64,000 nucleotides of DNA. It comes from an uncultured Parabacteroides sp. GTDB taxonomy: Bacteria > Bacteroidota > Bacteroidia > Bacteroidales > Tannerellaceae. The position numbers and the translations under genes were made by a program. The DNA is taken from NCBI GenBank assembly GCA_944325355.1, contig CALUZS010000002.1, positions 248,001-312,000 on the forward strand, in the 5' to 3' direction. Of this stretch, positions 16,994 through 26,203 are shown one piece after another; the stretch's first letter is position 1, and each line of letters starts with the position of its first letter. The notes beneath the pieces are model-generated. The model saw nothing but the letters and a program-made list of their open reading frames with translations. It searched no databases and was not told where the DNA came from.

Positions 16994-17677
16994 ATGTTAC
17001 GAATCAAAGAGTGGAGTGAGGACGATCGTCCTCGGGAGAAGATGTTCCGGCAGGGATGTTCTTCACTTAGTAATGCCGAATTGCTGGCAATCCTGATAAA
17101 TTCTGGCAACGCAGAGGAGTCTGCCGTGGAATTGTCACAGAGGATGCTGCATAGCTTTAATAACAACTTAAATACATTGGGAAAACAATCGGTGAAAGAT
17201 CTTTCATCGCGTTTCAAGGGAATAGGGATGGCAAAAGCAGCCGTTATTGCGGCTGCACTTGAACTAGGGCGCAGACGGAAAGATGCCATGCCGGAATCGC
17301 GCCTGAAAATTTTGTCGAGCCAAAATGCCTATGCGCTTTTTGCGCCATACATGGAGGACCTTTCCCATGAAGAGCTGTGGATTGCATTGACCAACCAGGC
17401 CGGTTATGTGATAGACAAGGCACAAATAAGCAGGGGTGGAATAAGTGAGACAGTGGCCGATATACGGATTATTTTGAAACTTGCGTTGCAACAGCTGGCA
17501 TCCGGAATCGTGTTGTGCCATAACCATCCTTCCGGTAATTTAGTACCGAGCAGGCAAGACAATCTGCTGACGGAGCGTCTGAAGAAGGCTGCCGAATATA
17601 TGGATCTGCGCCTGCTCGACCATATAATAATTTCCAACAAGAGTTATTATAGCTATGCCGACGAGGGTGTACTTTGA
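16994..17677 (+). CDS. radC: RadC/JAMM-domain protein
   Basis: The start is taken as the ATG at 16994 (MLRIKEWSEDDRPREKM), giving 227 residues. A frame extension to 16898 would cross the efp terminator. An N-terminal helix-hairpin-helix-like region (about residues 40-75, containing FKGIGMAKA) precedes a JAB1/MPN-type domain with the metal motif HNHPSGN plus a downstream Asp (VPSRQD) near 175-188. Despite its name the family's role is unresolved; it is often linked to DNA processing and mobile elements, but this copy sits among housekeeping genes. Confidence 0.92.
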   Translation: MLRIKEWSEDDRPREKMFRQGCSSLSNAELLAILINSGNAEESAVELSQRMLHSFNNNLNTLGKQSVKDLSSRFKGIGMAKAAVIAAALELGRRRKDAMPESRLKILSSQNAYALFAPYMEDLSHEELWIALTNQAGYVIDKAQISRGGISETVADIRIILKLALQQLASGIVLCHNHPSGNLVPSRQDNLLTERLKKAAEYMDLRLLDHIIISNKSYYSYADEGVL

Positions 17678-17711
17678 GAGGTTTAAGGAACATTAAAAAC
17701 GGCATTCCGTA

Positions 17712-17743
17712 TTGTCCTGTTTCCGGCAGAAGTCTTATCTTTA
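17712..17743 (+). promoter_or_regulatory. Possible promoter for the GSCFA-murF/alr pair
   Basis: TTG at 17712-17714 and TATCTTTA at 17736-17743 are 21 bases apart; the last base of the -7 element departs from consensus. Confidence 0.4.
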
Positions 17744-17776
17744 CACGTATTATTCGTAAAATGCAGCAGGAAGATT

Positions 17777-18763
17777 ATGGAATTATATACGAAGGTTACT
17801 TCTTTTCCGCAGGGATTCAAGACAGGGCTCGAGCATAAAATATTGATGTTGGGCTCTTGTTTTGTTGAAAACATCGGGAAGAAACTGGAAGAAAACAAAT
17901 TTTCCGTCGGGATTAATCCGTTCGGTACCCTGTATAATCCGGTTTCAGTTGCATCGGCATTGGAAAGGCTGTTGGAACCGAAGCCGTTTTCCCAAGAGGA
18001 TGTATTCGAATATGAAGGCGTTTATCATAGTTTTTTTCACCATAGCCGGTTTTCCGAAAGAGACCCGGAATGTTTTTTGGAAAACCTGAATAAGGAATTG
18101 CAAAAATATGCCGGTTTTTTGTCTGAATCTGCCCGGCTTTTCGTGACTTTCGGGACTAGTTATGTATACCGTTTAAAAGAAGGGGGCAGCATAGTTGCAA
18201 ATTGCCATAAGTTACCGGAAAAGATGTTTTCCAGGGAACGGCTGTCGGTTGGCTCCATTGTGGAGGAATGGTCTGTTTTGTTACAGAAGATTTGGGAACA
18301 GGTTCCGGATTTGAAAGTTATTTTTACTGTCAGCCCGATTCGCCATTTGCGGGATGGCGCGCATGAAAACCAGCTGAGTAAAAGTATCCTGCTGTTGGCG
18401 GTCGATGAACTGGTATCCCGTTTTCCGGGGAAGCTGATTTATTTTCCGGCGTATGAGATTATGCTTGACGAACTTCGGGATTACCGTTTTTATGCACAGG
18501 ATATGTTGCATCCCTCTGATTTGGCAATCAATTATATATGGGAACAGTTTGCCAATAATCATTTGACGTCCGAGAGCCGTTCCTTTATTAAGGAATGGGA
18601 GAAAATCCGGAAAGCCATCGACCATAAGCCATTTCATCCGGGAAGTCCTGCATATAAAGTTTTCGTCTCGCAAACTTTGTTAAAGATGGAACACCTTTCT
18701 GAGAAATTTCCTTTCTTTGATGTCTCAAAAGAACGAATGATTTTAGAGTCTAAATTAGGATGA
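17777..18763 (+). CDS. GSCFA family SGNH-like hydrolase
   Basis: The 328-residue protein carries the motif that names the GSCFA family, here LMLGSCFVENIG at residues 24-35, with Ser27 in the SGNH nucleophile position. A C-terminal DMLHPSD near residue 238 matches the Asp-x-x-His block of SGNH esterases. The domain is little studied and is usually annotated as a possible polysaccharide-active esterase. There is no signal peptide, so it appears cytoplasmic. It stops 4 bases before the murF/alr start, a tight coupling that suggests a role in precursor or cell-wall metabolism. The specific reaction is unknown. Confidence 0.85.
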   Translation: MELYTKVTSFPQGFKTGLEHKILMLGSCFVENIGKKLEENKFSVGINPFGTLYNPVSVASALERLLEPKPFSQEDVFEYEGVYHSFFHHSRFSERDPECFLENLNKELQKYAGFLSESARLFVTFGTSYVYRLKEGGSIVANCHKLPEKMFSRERLSVGSIVEEWSVLLQKIWEQVPDLKVIFTVSPIRHLRDGAHENQLSKSILLLAVDELVSRFPGKLIYFPAYEIMLDELRDYRFYAQDMLHPSDLAINYIWEQFANNHLTSESRSFIKEWEKIRKAIDHKPFHPGSPAYKVFVSQTLLKMEHLSEKFPFFDVSKERMILESKLG

Positions 18764-18767
18764 AAAA

Positions 18768-21236
18768 ATGAAGTACACGGTAAAAGAGATTGCGGAAATT
18801 ATTAATGCAAAGACAAAAAAGCTAACAAACGACTCAATAAGTATTCTGCTTACGGATAGCCGCCGGTTGTCGTATCCGGAAGAGAGCCTGTTTTTTGCCA
18901 TAAAAACGAAAACAAATGACGGGCATAATTATATAGGAGAACTTTATCGGTCTCGGGTAAGAAATTTTGTTGTCGGGGAGATGCGTCCTGAGTTCGAAGC
19001 GATGACAGAAGCCAATTTCCTGCTTGTGAAAGATGTTGTTCGGGCTTTGCAACAGTTGGCTACGTATCATCGTAAGCGGTTCGATATCCCTGTCATAGGC
19101 ATTACCGGGAGCAACGGGAAAACAGTTGTGAAAGAATTTTTGTACCAGCTATTGCATAAAGAATTTAATATAGTCCGCTCGCCCAGAAGCTATAATTCTC
19201 AAATAGGTGTTCCGTTGTCAGTTTGGCAAATGAATGAGAAACATACGTTGGGGGTATTTGAAGCAGGTATCTCTTTGCCGGATGAGATGGAGCGTCTTCA
19301 GCCCATCATACTCCCGACTGTCGGAATCATAACCAATATAGGAGAAGCTCATCAGGAAAATTTTGTCTCTATGACACAGAAGTGCTTGGAAAAGTTGACT
19401 TTGTTTAAGGATTGCAAAGCAATTATTTATGATGGAGACAATACGTTTATTGCCAATTGCATTGAATCGGCTTGCCTGTCTCATAAAGCGCTTTATTGGA
19501 GCCGGACCGATTCGGATGCTCCGCTGTTTGTGGAATCAGTTCAGAAACGGCAAGACTCTACGGTAATCCGCTGTACGCTGTTTGGTTTGGTGAAAGAGTA
19601 TATAATTCCCTTTACTGATGATGCTTCCATTGAAAATGTTATTCAATGTATAGCTGCCATGTTGTATTTGAAGCCGACCAGTGTCAGTGATGCTGATAAA
19701 TTCAAATTGCTGGAACCGGTGGATATGCGGCTTGATATCAAACAGGGAATTAATAATTGCCTATTGATAAATGATACATATAATTCGGATATAAATTCGT
19801 TGGATATTGCCCTCGATTTTCAACTGAGCCGGAAAGTGAGCAAGAATCTGAAAAGTACGTTAATCCTTTCGGATATTCTTCAGACGGGGACACTCCCAAG
19901 GTCGTTATACCGGAAAGTGGCAGACCTTGTGAGCCGGAAACATGTGGACCGTATTATCGGTATCGGAAGAGATCTGAAAGAGTATGCCAATGATTTCAAC
20001 ATAGAAAAGGAATTTTACCGGACTACAGACGAATTTTTGCAGTCGGCTTCTTTTAAGAACTTTAAGGATGAGTTGATTTTAATAAAAGGCTCGCGGCAGT
20101 TTCATTTTGAGAGAATCTCCGAAAGACTTGAAAAGAAGGTGCATGAGACGATCTTGGAAGTGAATCTGGATGCTGTAATCCATAATTTTAATTTTTACCG
20201 CTCGAAATTGAAGCCGGAAACGAAAATGGTTTGTATGGTGAAAGCTTCCGCCTATGGGGCAGGGGCAAACGAACTTGCCAAAACGTTGCAGGAACATCGT
20301 TGTGATTATCTTGCTGTTGCGGTGGCAGATGAAGGAGCAGAGTTGAGAAAAGAAGGAATTTCTATCCCGATAATTATCATGAACCCTGAGTTCAGCAGTT
20401 TTAATGTATTGTTTGAAAACCATTTGGAGCCGGAGGTGTATAGTTTCCGTCTGCTTAAAGCGATGATTCGCGAAACGGAACGTCGAGGAATAACATCTTA
20501 TCCGATTCATGTGAAAATAGATACGGGAATGCACCGTTTAGGATTCCAACCAAGTGATATTCCGGAACTTTGCCAGATTCTGAAGGAACAATCCGGTTTG
20601 ATGGTAAGGTCGGTCTTTTCACATCTCTGCGGAGGAGATTCTTCGATATTCGATGATTTTACCAAGTATCAGTTGGATACGTTCCAGGCTGCTGCAAAAG
20701 AAGTGGAAAGGCGGTTGGAACATAAAGTAATCAAGCATATATTGAATACGGCCGGTATCGAGCGTTTTTCTGATTACCAAATGGATATGGTGCGTCTCGG
20801 GATTGGTTTGTATGGCGTAAGCGCTTCCAATATGCGTGGGCTAAAGAATGTAAGCACGTTGAAGACGACAATTCTGCAAATACAGAATGTGCCTTCCGGA
20901 GATTCAGTGGGATATAGCCGCAGGAGTTTCGTCGAGCGTGATTCTAAGATTGCAATTATTCCGATAGGTTATGCGGATGGAATGAACCGCCATTTAGGAA
21001 ATGGTGTCGGAGAAGTTTTGGTCAGAGGTCAACGTTGTCCGGTCATAGGGAATATCTGTATGGATGCTTGTATGATTGACGTTACGGATATCGCTGATGT
21101 GCAGGAAGGTGATCCGGTGATTCTTTTCGGAGAGGATATGCCGGTTTCGGAGATTGCGGAAAAATTGCAGACAATCCCGTATGAAATTCTGACGAGTGTT
21201 TCACCGAGAGTAAAGCGGATTTATTATCGGGAGTAA
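18768..21236 (+). CDS. murF/alr: Bifunctional MurF ligase-alanine racemase
   Basis: The 822-residue protein joins two enzymes of the D-alanine branch of peptidoglycan synthesis. Residues 1 to about 455 are a MurF: the ATP loop is GITGSNGKTVVKE near 111-123, with NSQIGVPLSVW and NDTYNSDINSLD further on. MurF adds D-Ala-D-Ala to UDP-MurNAc-tripeptide. From about 460 comes a complete alanine racemase: LEVNLDAVIHNF, the PLP-lysine motif VCMVKASAYGAG near 487-498, and the second catalytic tyrosine region SVGYSRRSF. Alr supplies D-Ala, which a separate Ddl would join to D-Ala-D-Ala. This fusion is typical of Bacteroidota. Both halves keep their main motifs. It follows the GSCFA gene by 4 bases. Confidence 0.95.
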   Translation: MKYTVKEIAEIINAKTKKLTNDSISILLTDSRRLSYPEESLFFAIKTKTNDGHNYIGELYRSRVRNFVVGEMRPEFEAMTEANFLLVKDVVRALQQLATYHRKRFDIPVIGITGSNGKTVVKEFLYQLLHKEFNIVRSPRSYNSQIGVPLSVWQMNEKHTLGVFEAGISLPDEMERLQPIILPTVGIITNIGEAHQENFVSMTQKCLEKLTLFKDCKAIIYDGDNTFIANCIESACLSHKALYWSRTDSDAPLFVESVQKRQDSTVIRCTLFGLVKEYIIPFTDDASIENVIQCIAAMLYLKPTSVSDADKFKLLEPVDMRLDIKQGINNCLLINDTYNSDINSLDIALDFQLSRKVSKNLKSTLILSDILQTGTLPRSLYRKVADLVSRKHVDRIIGIGRDLKEYANDFNIEKEFYRTTDEFLQSASFKNFKDELILIKGSRQFHFERISERLEKKVHETILEVNLDAVIHNFNFYRSKLKPETKMVCMVKASAYGAGANELAKTLQEHRCDYLAVAVADEGAELRKEGISIPIIIMNPEFSSFNVLFENHLEPEVYSFRLLKAMIRETERRGITSYPIHVKIDTGMHRLGFQPSDIPELCQILKEQSGLMVRSVFSHLCGGDSSIFDDFTKYQLDTFQAAAKEVERRLEHKVIKHILNTAGIERFSDYQMDMVRLGIGLYGVSASNMRGLKNVSTLKTTILQIQNVPSGDSVGYSRRSFVERDSKIAIIPIGYADGMNRHLGNGVGEVLVRGQRCPVIGNICMDACMIDVTDIADVQEGDPVILFGEDMPVSEIAEKLQTIPYEILTSVSPRVKRIYYRE

Positions 21237-21243
21237 ATATAAA

Positions 21244-21274
21244 TTGGATAGTTTGCACATTTTGTGTACTTTTG
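21244..21274 (+). promoter_or_regulatory. Promoter for fabI
   Basis: TTG (21244-21246) and TACTTTTG (21267-21274) have the expected 20-base spacing; the fabI ATG follows at 21298. Confidence 0.6.
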
Positions 21275-21297
21275 TGCCGGTAATAACAAGATAAAGT

Positions 21298-22155
21298 ATG
21301 AGTTATAATTTATTGAAAGGCAAAAGAGGTGTTATTTTCGGAGCCCTCAATGAAATGTCGATAGCGTGGAAGGTAGCAGAAAGAGCGGTGGAAGAAGGTG
21401 CAATCATTACATTAAGTAATACACCGGTTGCTGTTCGTATGGGACAGGTTGACGCTCTTTCAAAAAAATTGAATGCAGAGGTTTTGCCGGCAGATGCGAC
21501 AAATGTAGAAGATTTGGAAATGGTTTTTACCAAATCGGTTGAAATCTTGGGAGGAAAAATTGATTTTGTCCTGCATTCCATTGGGATGAGCCCGAATGTC
21601 CGGAAGAAACGCACTTATGATGATTTGGATTATGATATGTTTTCCAAGACGTTAGATATATCTGCCGTATCATTCCATAAAATGTTGCAGGTAGCAAAGA
21701 AGCAGGATGCCATAGCCGAATATGGTTCGGTAGTTGCCTTGTCGTATGTCGCTGCTCAGCGTACGTTTTTCGGATATAATGATATGGCCGATGCGAAAAG
21801 TTTGCTGGAATCGATAGCTCGCAGTTTCGGGTACATTTACGGAAGAGAAAAAAATGTGCGGGTAAATACAATCTCACAATCTCCTACGTTGACTACGGCA
21901 GGAAGTGGCGTGAAAGGAATGGATCATTTGATGGATTTTGCCAATAAGATGAGTCCGTTAGGAAATGCTTCGGCGGATGAATGTGCGGATTATTGTATTA
22001 CGTTGTTTTCAGACTTGACCCGTAAGGTGACGATGCAGAATCTTTACCATGACGGTGGTTTCTCAAGTATGGGAATGAGCTTGCGGGCAATGAACCAATA
22101 CAGCAAGGGCATGGAAGAATATACTGACGAGAACGGTCACATAATTTACGGTTGA
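21298..22155 (+). CDS. fabI: Enoyl-[acyl-carrier-protein] reductase
   Basis: The 285-residue protein is a divergent short-chain dehydrogenase of the FabI type, slightly longer than the enterobacterial enzyme. The nucleotide-binding start is GKRGVIFGALNEMSIAWKVA (8-27). The catalytic pair lies in GYNDMADAKSLLES, with Tyr-x6-Lys spacing as in FabI. FabI reduces trans-2-enoyl-ACP with NADH in the last step of each fatty-acid elongation cycle and is the target of triclosan. The next gene starts 2 bases after its stop. Confidence 0.95.
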   Translation: MSYNLLKGKRGVIFGALNEMSIAWKVAERAVEEGAIITLSNTPVAVRMGQVDALSKKLNAEVLPADATNVEDLEMVFTKSVEILGGKIDFVLHSIGMSPNVRKKRTYDDLDYDMFSKTLDISAVSFHKMLQVAKKQDAIAEYGSVVALSYVAAQRTFFGYNDMADAKSLLESIARSFGYIYGREKNVRVNTISQSPTLTTAGSGVKGMDHLMDFANKMSPLGNASADECADYCITLFSDLTRKVTMQNLYHDGGFSSMGMSLRAMNQYSKGMEEYTDENGHIIYG

Positions 22156-22157
22156 TT

Positions 22158-22766
22158 ATGCTTATTAAAATTTATCCGGAGAATCCGAATCCGAAAATGA
22201 TAAATAAAGCGATACAAGTCCTCCAAGATGGAGGGCTTGTTATTTATCCGACCGATACGGTCTATGCAATCGGTTGCGATGCACTGAATGTACGTGCCGT
22301 GGAATCAATCTGTCGGATGAAAGGCGTTAACCCTCAAAAGAGCGATTTGTCAATTATCTGTTATGACTTGTCGAATATAAGCGAGTATGCGAAAGTGAGC
22401 AATGCCGCGTTTAAGTTAATGAAAAAGAATTTGCCGGGACCTTTTACCTTTATATTGCCAACCAGTAGTGAGTTGCCGAAGATTTACAAAAACAGGAAAG
22501 AAGTAGGCATCCGCATTCCGGATAATGTTATTATCCGTACGTTGGTGAAAGAATTGGGAAATCCTATCTTGACAATGTCTATCCATGATCAGGATGATCT
22601 TATAGAATATACGACCGATCCTGAGTTGATTCATGAAAAATATGAGAACGAGGTCAATTTGGTGATTGATGGCGGTTACGGAGGATTGGAACCTTCCACT
22701 GTTGTCAGCTATACCGGTCCGGAACCGGTCATAATCCGACAAGGGAAAGGCGTGTTGGATTATTGA
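22158..22766 (+). CDS. Sua5/YciO/YrdC/YwlC family protein (YciO-like)
   Basis: The start is the ATG at 22158, two bases after the fabI stop; the open frame begins at a TTG that overlaps the fabI stop. The 202-residue single-domain protein has the YrdC fold: GGLVIYPTDTVYAIGCDA near residues 25-42 and LPGPFTFILPTS near 90-101. TsaC/Sua5 members make threonylcarbamoyl-AMP for tRNA t6A. The loop after the first motif (MKGVNPQKSDLSIIC) looks more like the YciO subgroup, whose role in t6A is doubtful, so I give no tsaC symbol. A perfect terminator follows. Confidence 0.85.
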   Translation: MLIKIYPENPNPKMINKAIQVLQDGGLVIYPTDTVYAIGCDALNVRAVESICRMKGVNPQKSDLSIICYDLSNISEYAKVSNAAFKLMKKNLPGPFTFILPTSSELPKIYKNRKEVGIRIPDNVIIRTLVKELGNPILTMSIHDQDDLIEYTTDPELIHEKYENEVNLVIDGGYGGLEPSTVVSYTGPEPVIIRQGKGVLDY

Positions 22767-22782
22767 TAGATTTAGGATATTT

Positions 22783-22815
22783 GGAAGAAGCGAATCAAAC
22801 GCTTCTTCCCTTTTT
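22783..22815 (+). terminator. Rho-independent terminator after the YciO-like gene
   Basis: A perfect 10-bp stem (22783-22792 with 22800-22809) with a 7-base loop is followed by CTTTTT. Confidence 0.92.
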
Positions 22816-22823
22816 GTGTTAAA

Positions 22824-22830
22824 AAGGAGG
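22824..22830 (+). promoter_or_regulatory. Strong Shine-Dalgarno before the MFS gene
   Basis: AAGGAGG lies 5 bases before the ATG at 22836. Full anti-16S matches are unusual in this window, where most starts have only A-rich upstream sequence. Confidence 0.7.
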
Positions 22831-22835
22831 TTCAG

Positions 22836-24035
22836 ATGGAGAAAGACAGACTTTTTACTGGAAATTTTTATAAGATATTGGGTGCAAATTTTTTGTTGTA
22901 TATAGCATTCTATTTGATTTTACCGATATTGCCGTTTTATCTTGTAGAGACTTACAACACGGATAAAACAATGATAGGAGTGATCTTATCGTGTTATACA
23001 ATCGCTTGTCTCTGCATCCGTCCGTTTTCCGGATACCTGCTCGACACCTTTTCCCGCCGGCCGCTTTACCTGTTGGCCTATTTTGTTTTCATTGCGATTT
23101 TCGGAGGATATATGATTGCAACGACGATAACGTTGTTTCTTGCATTGCGCGTTGTGCATGGTTTTGCATTTGGAATGGTTACTGTGGCAGGAAATACTAT
23201 CGTGATTGATATCATGCCTTCTTCCCGCCGGGGGGAGGGTCTGGGATATTATGGGTTAGCAAATAATTTGGCGATGAGTTTTGGCCCGATGATAGGTTTG
23301 TTCATGCACCAGGGACTTTCATACCAAGTGATTTTTTCTTCGTCATTGATTGTCGGTGTCATTGGCTTTCTTATGGCTTATTGGGTGAAAACGCCCCGGA
23401 AGGCTCCGGTGAAAAGGGAACCGATATCGTTAGACCGCTTTTTTTTAAAGAAAGGGATTTGGGCTGGCATCTCATTGTTATTGTTATCTATTCCGTATGG
23501 AATGACAACGACCTATGTTGCCATGTATGCAACCGAAATAGGTATTGAAGTAAATTCCGGGCTATATTTTACATTTATGGCAATCGGTTTGGGCGTTTCC
23601 CGAATGTTTTCGGGGCGTCAGGTCGACAAAGGGCGGATTACCTCGGTTATTTTCTGGGGGATGTGTTTGGCTGCCATAACATTCTTTTTGCTTTCCGGAC
23701 TGCATTTGCTGATGTTGTGGAACCATGTGTTCAGTTCTTACCTTTATATTTGTATATCCTTGCTTCAAGGTCTTTCCTTTGGCACGATGTTTCCTGCATT
23801 CAATACGCTGTTTGTGAATCTTGCCCCGAACAATCAGCGGGGAACAGCAACTTCCACCTACTTGACAAGTTGGGATGTGGGTATAGGAATCGGTTTGATG
23901 ATTGGCGGAAGTATCGCTGAGAGGTTTGGCGGATTTGAATATTCTTATCTTTTCGGTGCGTGTCTCACTATATTGTCTCTTCTGTTGTTTGCGTTGAAAG
24001 CCGGTCCTCACTTTAACAAATATAAATTGCGGTAA
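22836..24035 (+). CDS. MFS transporter
   Basis: The 399-residue protein has about twelve membrane segments. The MFS loop-2/3 signature appears as SGYLLDTFSRRPLYLLA near residues 63-79, and a second-half equivalent, FSGRQVDKGRITSV, lies near 257. It resembles the arabinose/multidrug efflux group annotated in Bacteroidota, but the substrate cannot be told. It has an unusually strong Shine-Dalgarno sequence. The stop is 2 bases before the pdxB start, so the two are cotranscribed. A link to vitamin B6 is possible but unproven. Confidence 0.88.
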   Translation: MEKDRLFTGNFYKILGANFLLYIAFYLILPILPFYLVETYNTDKTMIGVILSCYTIACLCIRPFSGYLLDTFSRRPLYLLAYFVFIAIFGGYMIATTITLFLALRVVHGFAFGMVTVAGNTIVIDIMPSSRRGEGLGYYGLANNLAMSFGPMIGLFMHQGLSYQVIFSSSLIVGVIGFLMAYWVKTPRKAPVKREPISLDRFFLKKGIWAGISLLLLSIPYGMTTTYVAMYATEIGIEVNSGLYFTFMAIGLGVSRMFSGRQVDKGRITSVIFWGMCLAAITFFLLSGLHLLMLWNHVFSSYLYICISLLQGLSFGTMFPAFNTLFVNLAPNNQRGTATSTYLTSWDVGIGIGLMIGGSIAERFGGFEYSYLFGACLTILSLLLFALKAGPHFNKYKLR

Positions 24036-24037
24036 TC

Positions 24038-25162
24038 ATGGAAAGAATCAGGATTGTGGCAGATGATACGATTCCATACTTGAAAGGAGTTTTCGAGTCT
24101 GTGTCTTCTGTGGAAATTAAGTATCTGCCAGCCCGAGGGTTCACGGCAGAATCTGTCCGGGATGCAGATGTTTTGTTTGTCCGCAGCATAGACAAATGTA
24201 CGAAAGATTTGTTGGCTGGCAGTTCGGTGCGTTTAATCGTAACCGCGACGATAGGGTTTGACCATATCGATACAACGTTTTGTGATGAAAACGGTATTGC
24301 ATGGAAAAATGCTCCGGGATGTAATGCTTCATCTGTGGGAATGTATGTCTTGTCGTCTTTGATAGCACTTTCTTTAAAAAACGGAAAGCCTTTGTGCGGA
24401 ATGACAATCGGTATCGTAGGAGTGGGGCACGTAGGTTCGGAAGTGGAACGTTTATGTACGGCAATGGGATTGCGGGTCTTGCGTTGCGACCCTCCTCGTG
24501 CAGAGCTGGAAGGTCCTGATGGATTTGTTCCGCTTCAAGTGCTGTTGGAGCAGTCGGATATTATCACGTTGCACGTTCCTTATACGAAAGAAGGGGAATA
24601 TGCGACACATCATTTGGCGGATTTTCGCTTTTTTGCCCGCTTGAAGAAATCACCGTGCTTTATAAACAGTTGCCGGGGTGCGGTTCATTGTACGGAAGCC
24701 TTGAAGGACGCTTATAAGAACGGGCTTGTTTCTTCGATTATATTGGATTGCTGGGAAAAGGAGCCGGTTATCGACCAGGATTTGTTGGAGTTTTCTTTCT
24801 TGGCGTCACCTCATATTGCAGGATTCTCTGCCGATGGAAAAGCCAATGGAACGCGGATGTGCGTGCAGGCAATTGCAGACTTTTTTGGATTGGATGTTTC
24901 TGTCGGGAGCATATTTCCTGTTTCTCCGGAGAATCCTTATATCGATTTGGATAAATGGACGGAACATCGGATTGAACATGCGGTTTTGTCTGTTTATAAT
25001 CCGCAGCAGATAGATAAGATGTTACGGGCGAATCCTTCAGATTTCGAATATCTGCGGAACCATTATAATCATCCGCGTGAGTTTCCTGCATATACAGTAT
25101 TGAATGCTACGGCAGAAGAGCGTGCGGTCCTGCACAAATTAGGATTTGAGAACGTCCCCTAA
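24038..25162 (+). CDS. pdxB: Erythronate-4-phosphate dehydrogenase
   Basis: PdxB oxidises 4-phosphoerythronate to 2-oxo-3-hydroxy-4-phosphobutanoate in the DXP-dependent pathway to pyridoxal phosphate. The 374-residue protein has the PdxB-specific stretch TATIGFDHIDTTF followed by NAPGCNASSVG near residues 68-102, the NAD-binding GIVGVGHVGSEVE near 127-139, and a PdxB-type C-terminal dimerisation region. The length fits PdxB and is longer than generic 2-hydroxyacid dehydrogenases. It follows the MFS gene by 2 bases and converges on purN 39 bases away. Confidence 0.93.
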   Translation: MERIRIVADDTIPYLKGVFESVSSVEIKYLPARGFTAESVRDADVLFVRSIDKCTKDLLAGSSVRLIVTATIGFDHIDTTFCDENGIAWKNAPGCNASSVGMYVLSSLIALSLKNGKPLCGMTIGIVGVGHVGSEVERLCTAMGLRVLRCDPPRAELEGPDGFVPLQVLLEQSDIITLHVPYTKEGEYATHHLADFRFFARLKKSPCFINSCRGAVHCTEALKDAYKNGLVSSIILDCWEKEPVIDQDLLEFSFLASPHIAGFSADGKANGTRMCVQAIADFFGLDVSVGSIFPVSPENPYIDLDKWTEHRIEHAVLSVYNPQQIDKMLRANPSDFEYLRNHYNHPREFPAYTVLNATAEERAVLHKLGFENVP

Positions 25163-25201
25163 AAAAGCGGTGAAGCCGTATTGAAATGCGAGTGCCCAGT
25201 G

Positions 25202-25780
25202 TTACACTTTTTCTTGAGGAGAGAAAATCCGTTCGATGACCAGAGGATAATATTTATATTCCAGAGAATGAACACGTGATGCGAGCTCTTCGGGCGTATC
25301 GGTTAGAAGGACCGGACATGTTTCTTGGCAGATAATTTCACCCTGGTCGTAGTGCTCATCTATATAATGAATGGTTATCCCGCTCTCTTTTTCGGCATTT
25401 TCGATAACTTTCCGGTGCACATTCAATCCATACATGCCTTTGCCCCCAAATTTTGGGAGCAACGATGGGTGGATGTTTATGATTCGTTTTGGGAATGCTT
25501 TCAATAATATCGGCGAAACCATACAAAGAAAGCCGGCTAAGCATATTCCGTCGATATGTAGTTCATGCAATATTTCTAAAATCGGATATCCGTTGGAAAA
25601 GTCTTCCCGTTTGAAGTAGAATGCCGGAACTTGTAGATTTTTAGCTTTCTCCAGTACCGGAGCCTTTTCTTTGTTTGAAAATACGGCAGCAATTTTGATG
25701 ATGTTGTTATCCGCGAAGTAACGGATGATATTCTCAGCATTCGTGCCGTTGCCAGAAGCGAAAATTGCAATGTTTGCCAT
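25202..25780 (-). CDS. purN: Phosphoribosylglycinamide formyltransferase
   Basis: The start is placed at 25780 ([17 protein letters not shown]), giving the usual PurN length of 192 residues. The frame runs open to 25816, but that extension lacks family similarity. Catalytic residues are visible in [13 protein letters not shown] (Asn and His) and in [13 protein letters not shown] (Asp). The enzyme transfers a formyl group from 10-formyl-THF to glycinamide ribonucleotide in purine synthesis. It is transcribed away from acpP, and the short gap between them holds the acpP promoter. Confidence 0.95.
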   Translation of the reverse strand: MANIAIFASGNGTNAENIIRYFADNNIIKIAAVFSNKEKAPVLEKAKNLQVPAFYFKREDFSNGYPILEILHELHIDGICLAGFLCMVSPILLKAFPKRIINIHPSLLPKFGGKGMYGLNVHRKVIENAEKESGITIHYIDEHYDQGEIICQETCPVLLTDTPEELASRVHSLEYKYYPLVIERIFSPQEKV

Positions 25781-25856
25781 ATGATAGATGTAAAAAAATA
25801 CTGTTTTAGTGCACATAAGAGTAAAAAATGTGCAACTGATTGCATTTTTATCTTGT

Positions 25857-25893
25857 TATATTTGCTTTATAACGTAAAAAATTCTTTTCTTTG
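25857..25893 (+). promoter_or_regulatory. Promoter region of acpP-fabF-rnc
   Basis: Two overlapping readings are possible. TATATTTG (25857-25864) is a consensus -7 element. Alternatively its TTTG serves as the -33 box for TTTCTTTG at 25886-25893, 21 bases downstream. Confidence 0.5.
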
Positions 25894-25945
25894 CACTGCA
25901 AATTTAAAAAGTATATTCGTATTTATTAATCTAAATTCAAAAGTT

Positions 25946-26188
25946 ATGTCAGAAGTAGCTGAAAAAGTAAAGGATATCATCGTTGATAAACTCAATGTAG
26001 AGAAATCAGAAGTTACAAACGAAGCAAGCTTTACTAATGATTTAGGAGCAGACTCTCTTGACACTGTGGAATTGATTATGGAATTCGAAAAGGAATTCGA
26101 TATTCAAATTCCGGATGACCAAGCAGAAAAAATTACCAATGTAGGAGAAGCAGTTGCTTACATTGAAGAAGCTGTCGCTAAAAAGTAA
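25946..26188 (+). CDS. acpP: Acyl carrier protein
   Basis: The 80-residue acidic protein starts at 25946 ([10 protein letters not shown]). The longer open frame upstream is only the promoter region. The 4'-phosphopantetheine attachment site is Ser37 in [10 protein letters not shown]. It carries growing acyl chains for fatty-acid, lipid A and glycine-lipid synthesis. It is the first gene of the conserved acpP-fabF-rnc cluster. Confidence 0.97.
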   Translation: MSEVAEKVKDIIVDKLNVEKSEVTNEASFTNDLGADSLDTVELIMEFEKEFDIQIPDDQAEKITNVGEAVAYIEEAVAKK

Positions 26189-26203
26189 ATCCACTTTTAA
26201 AGT

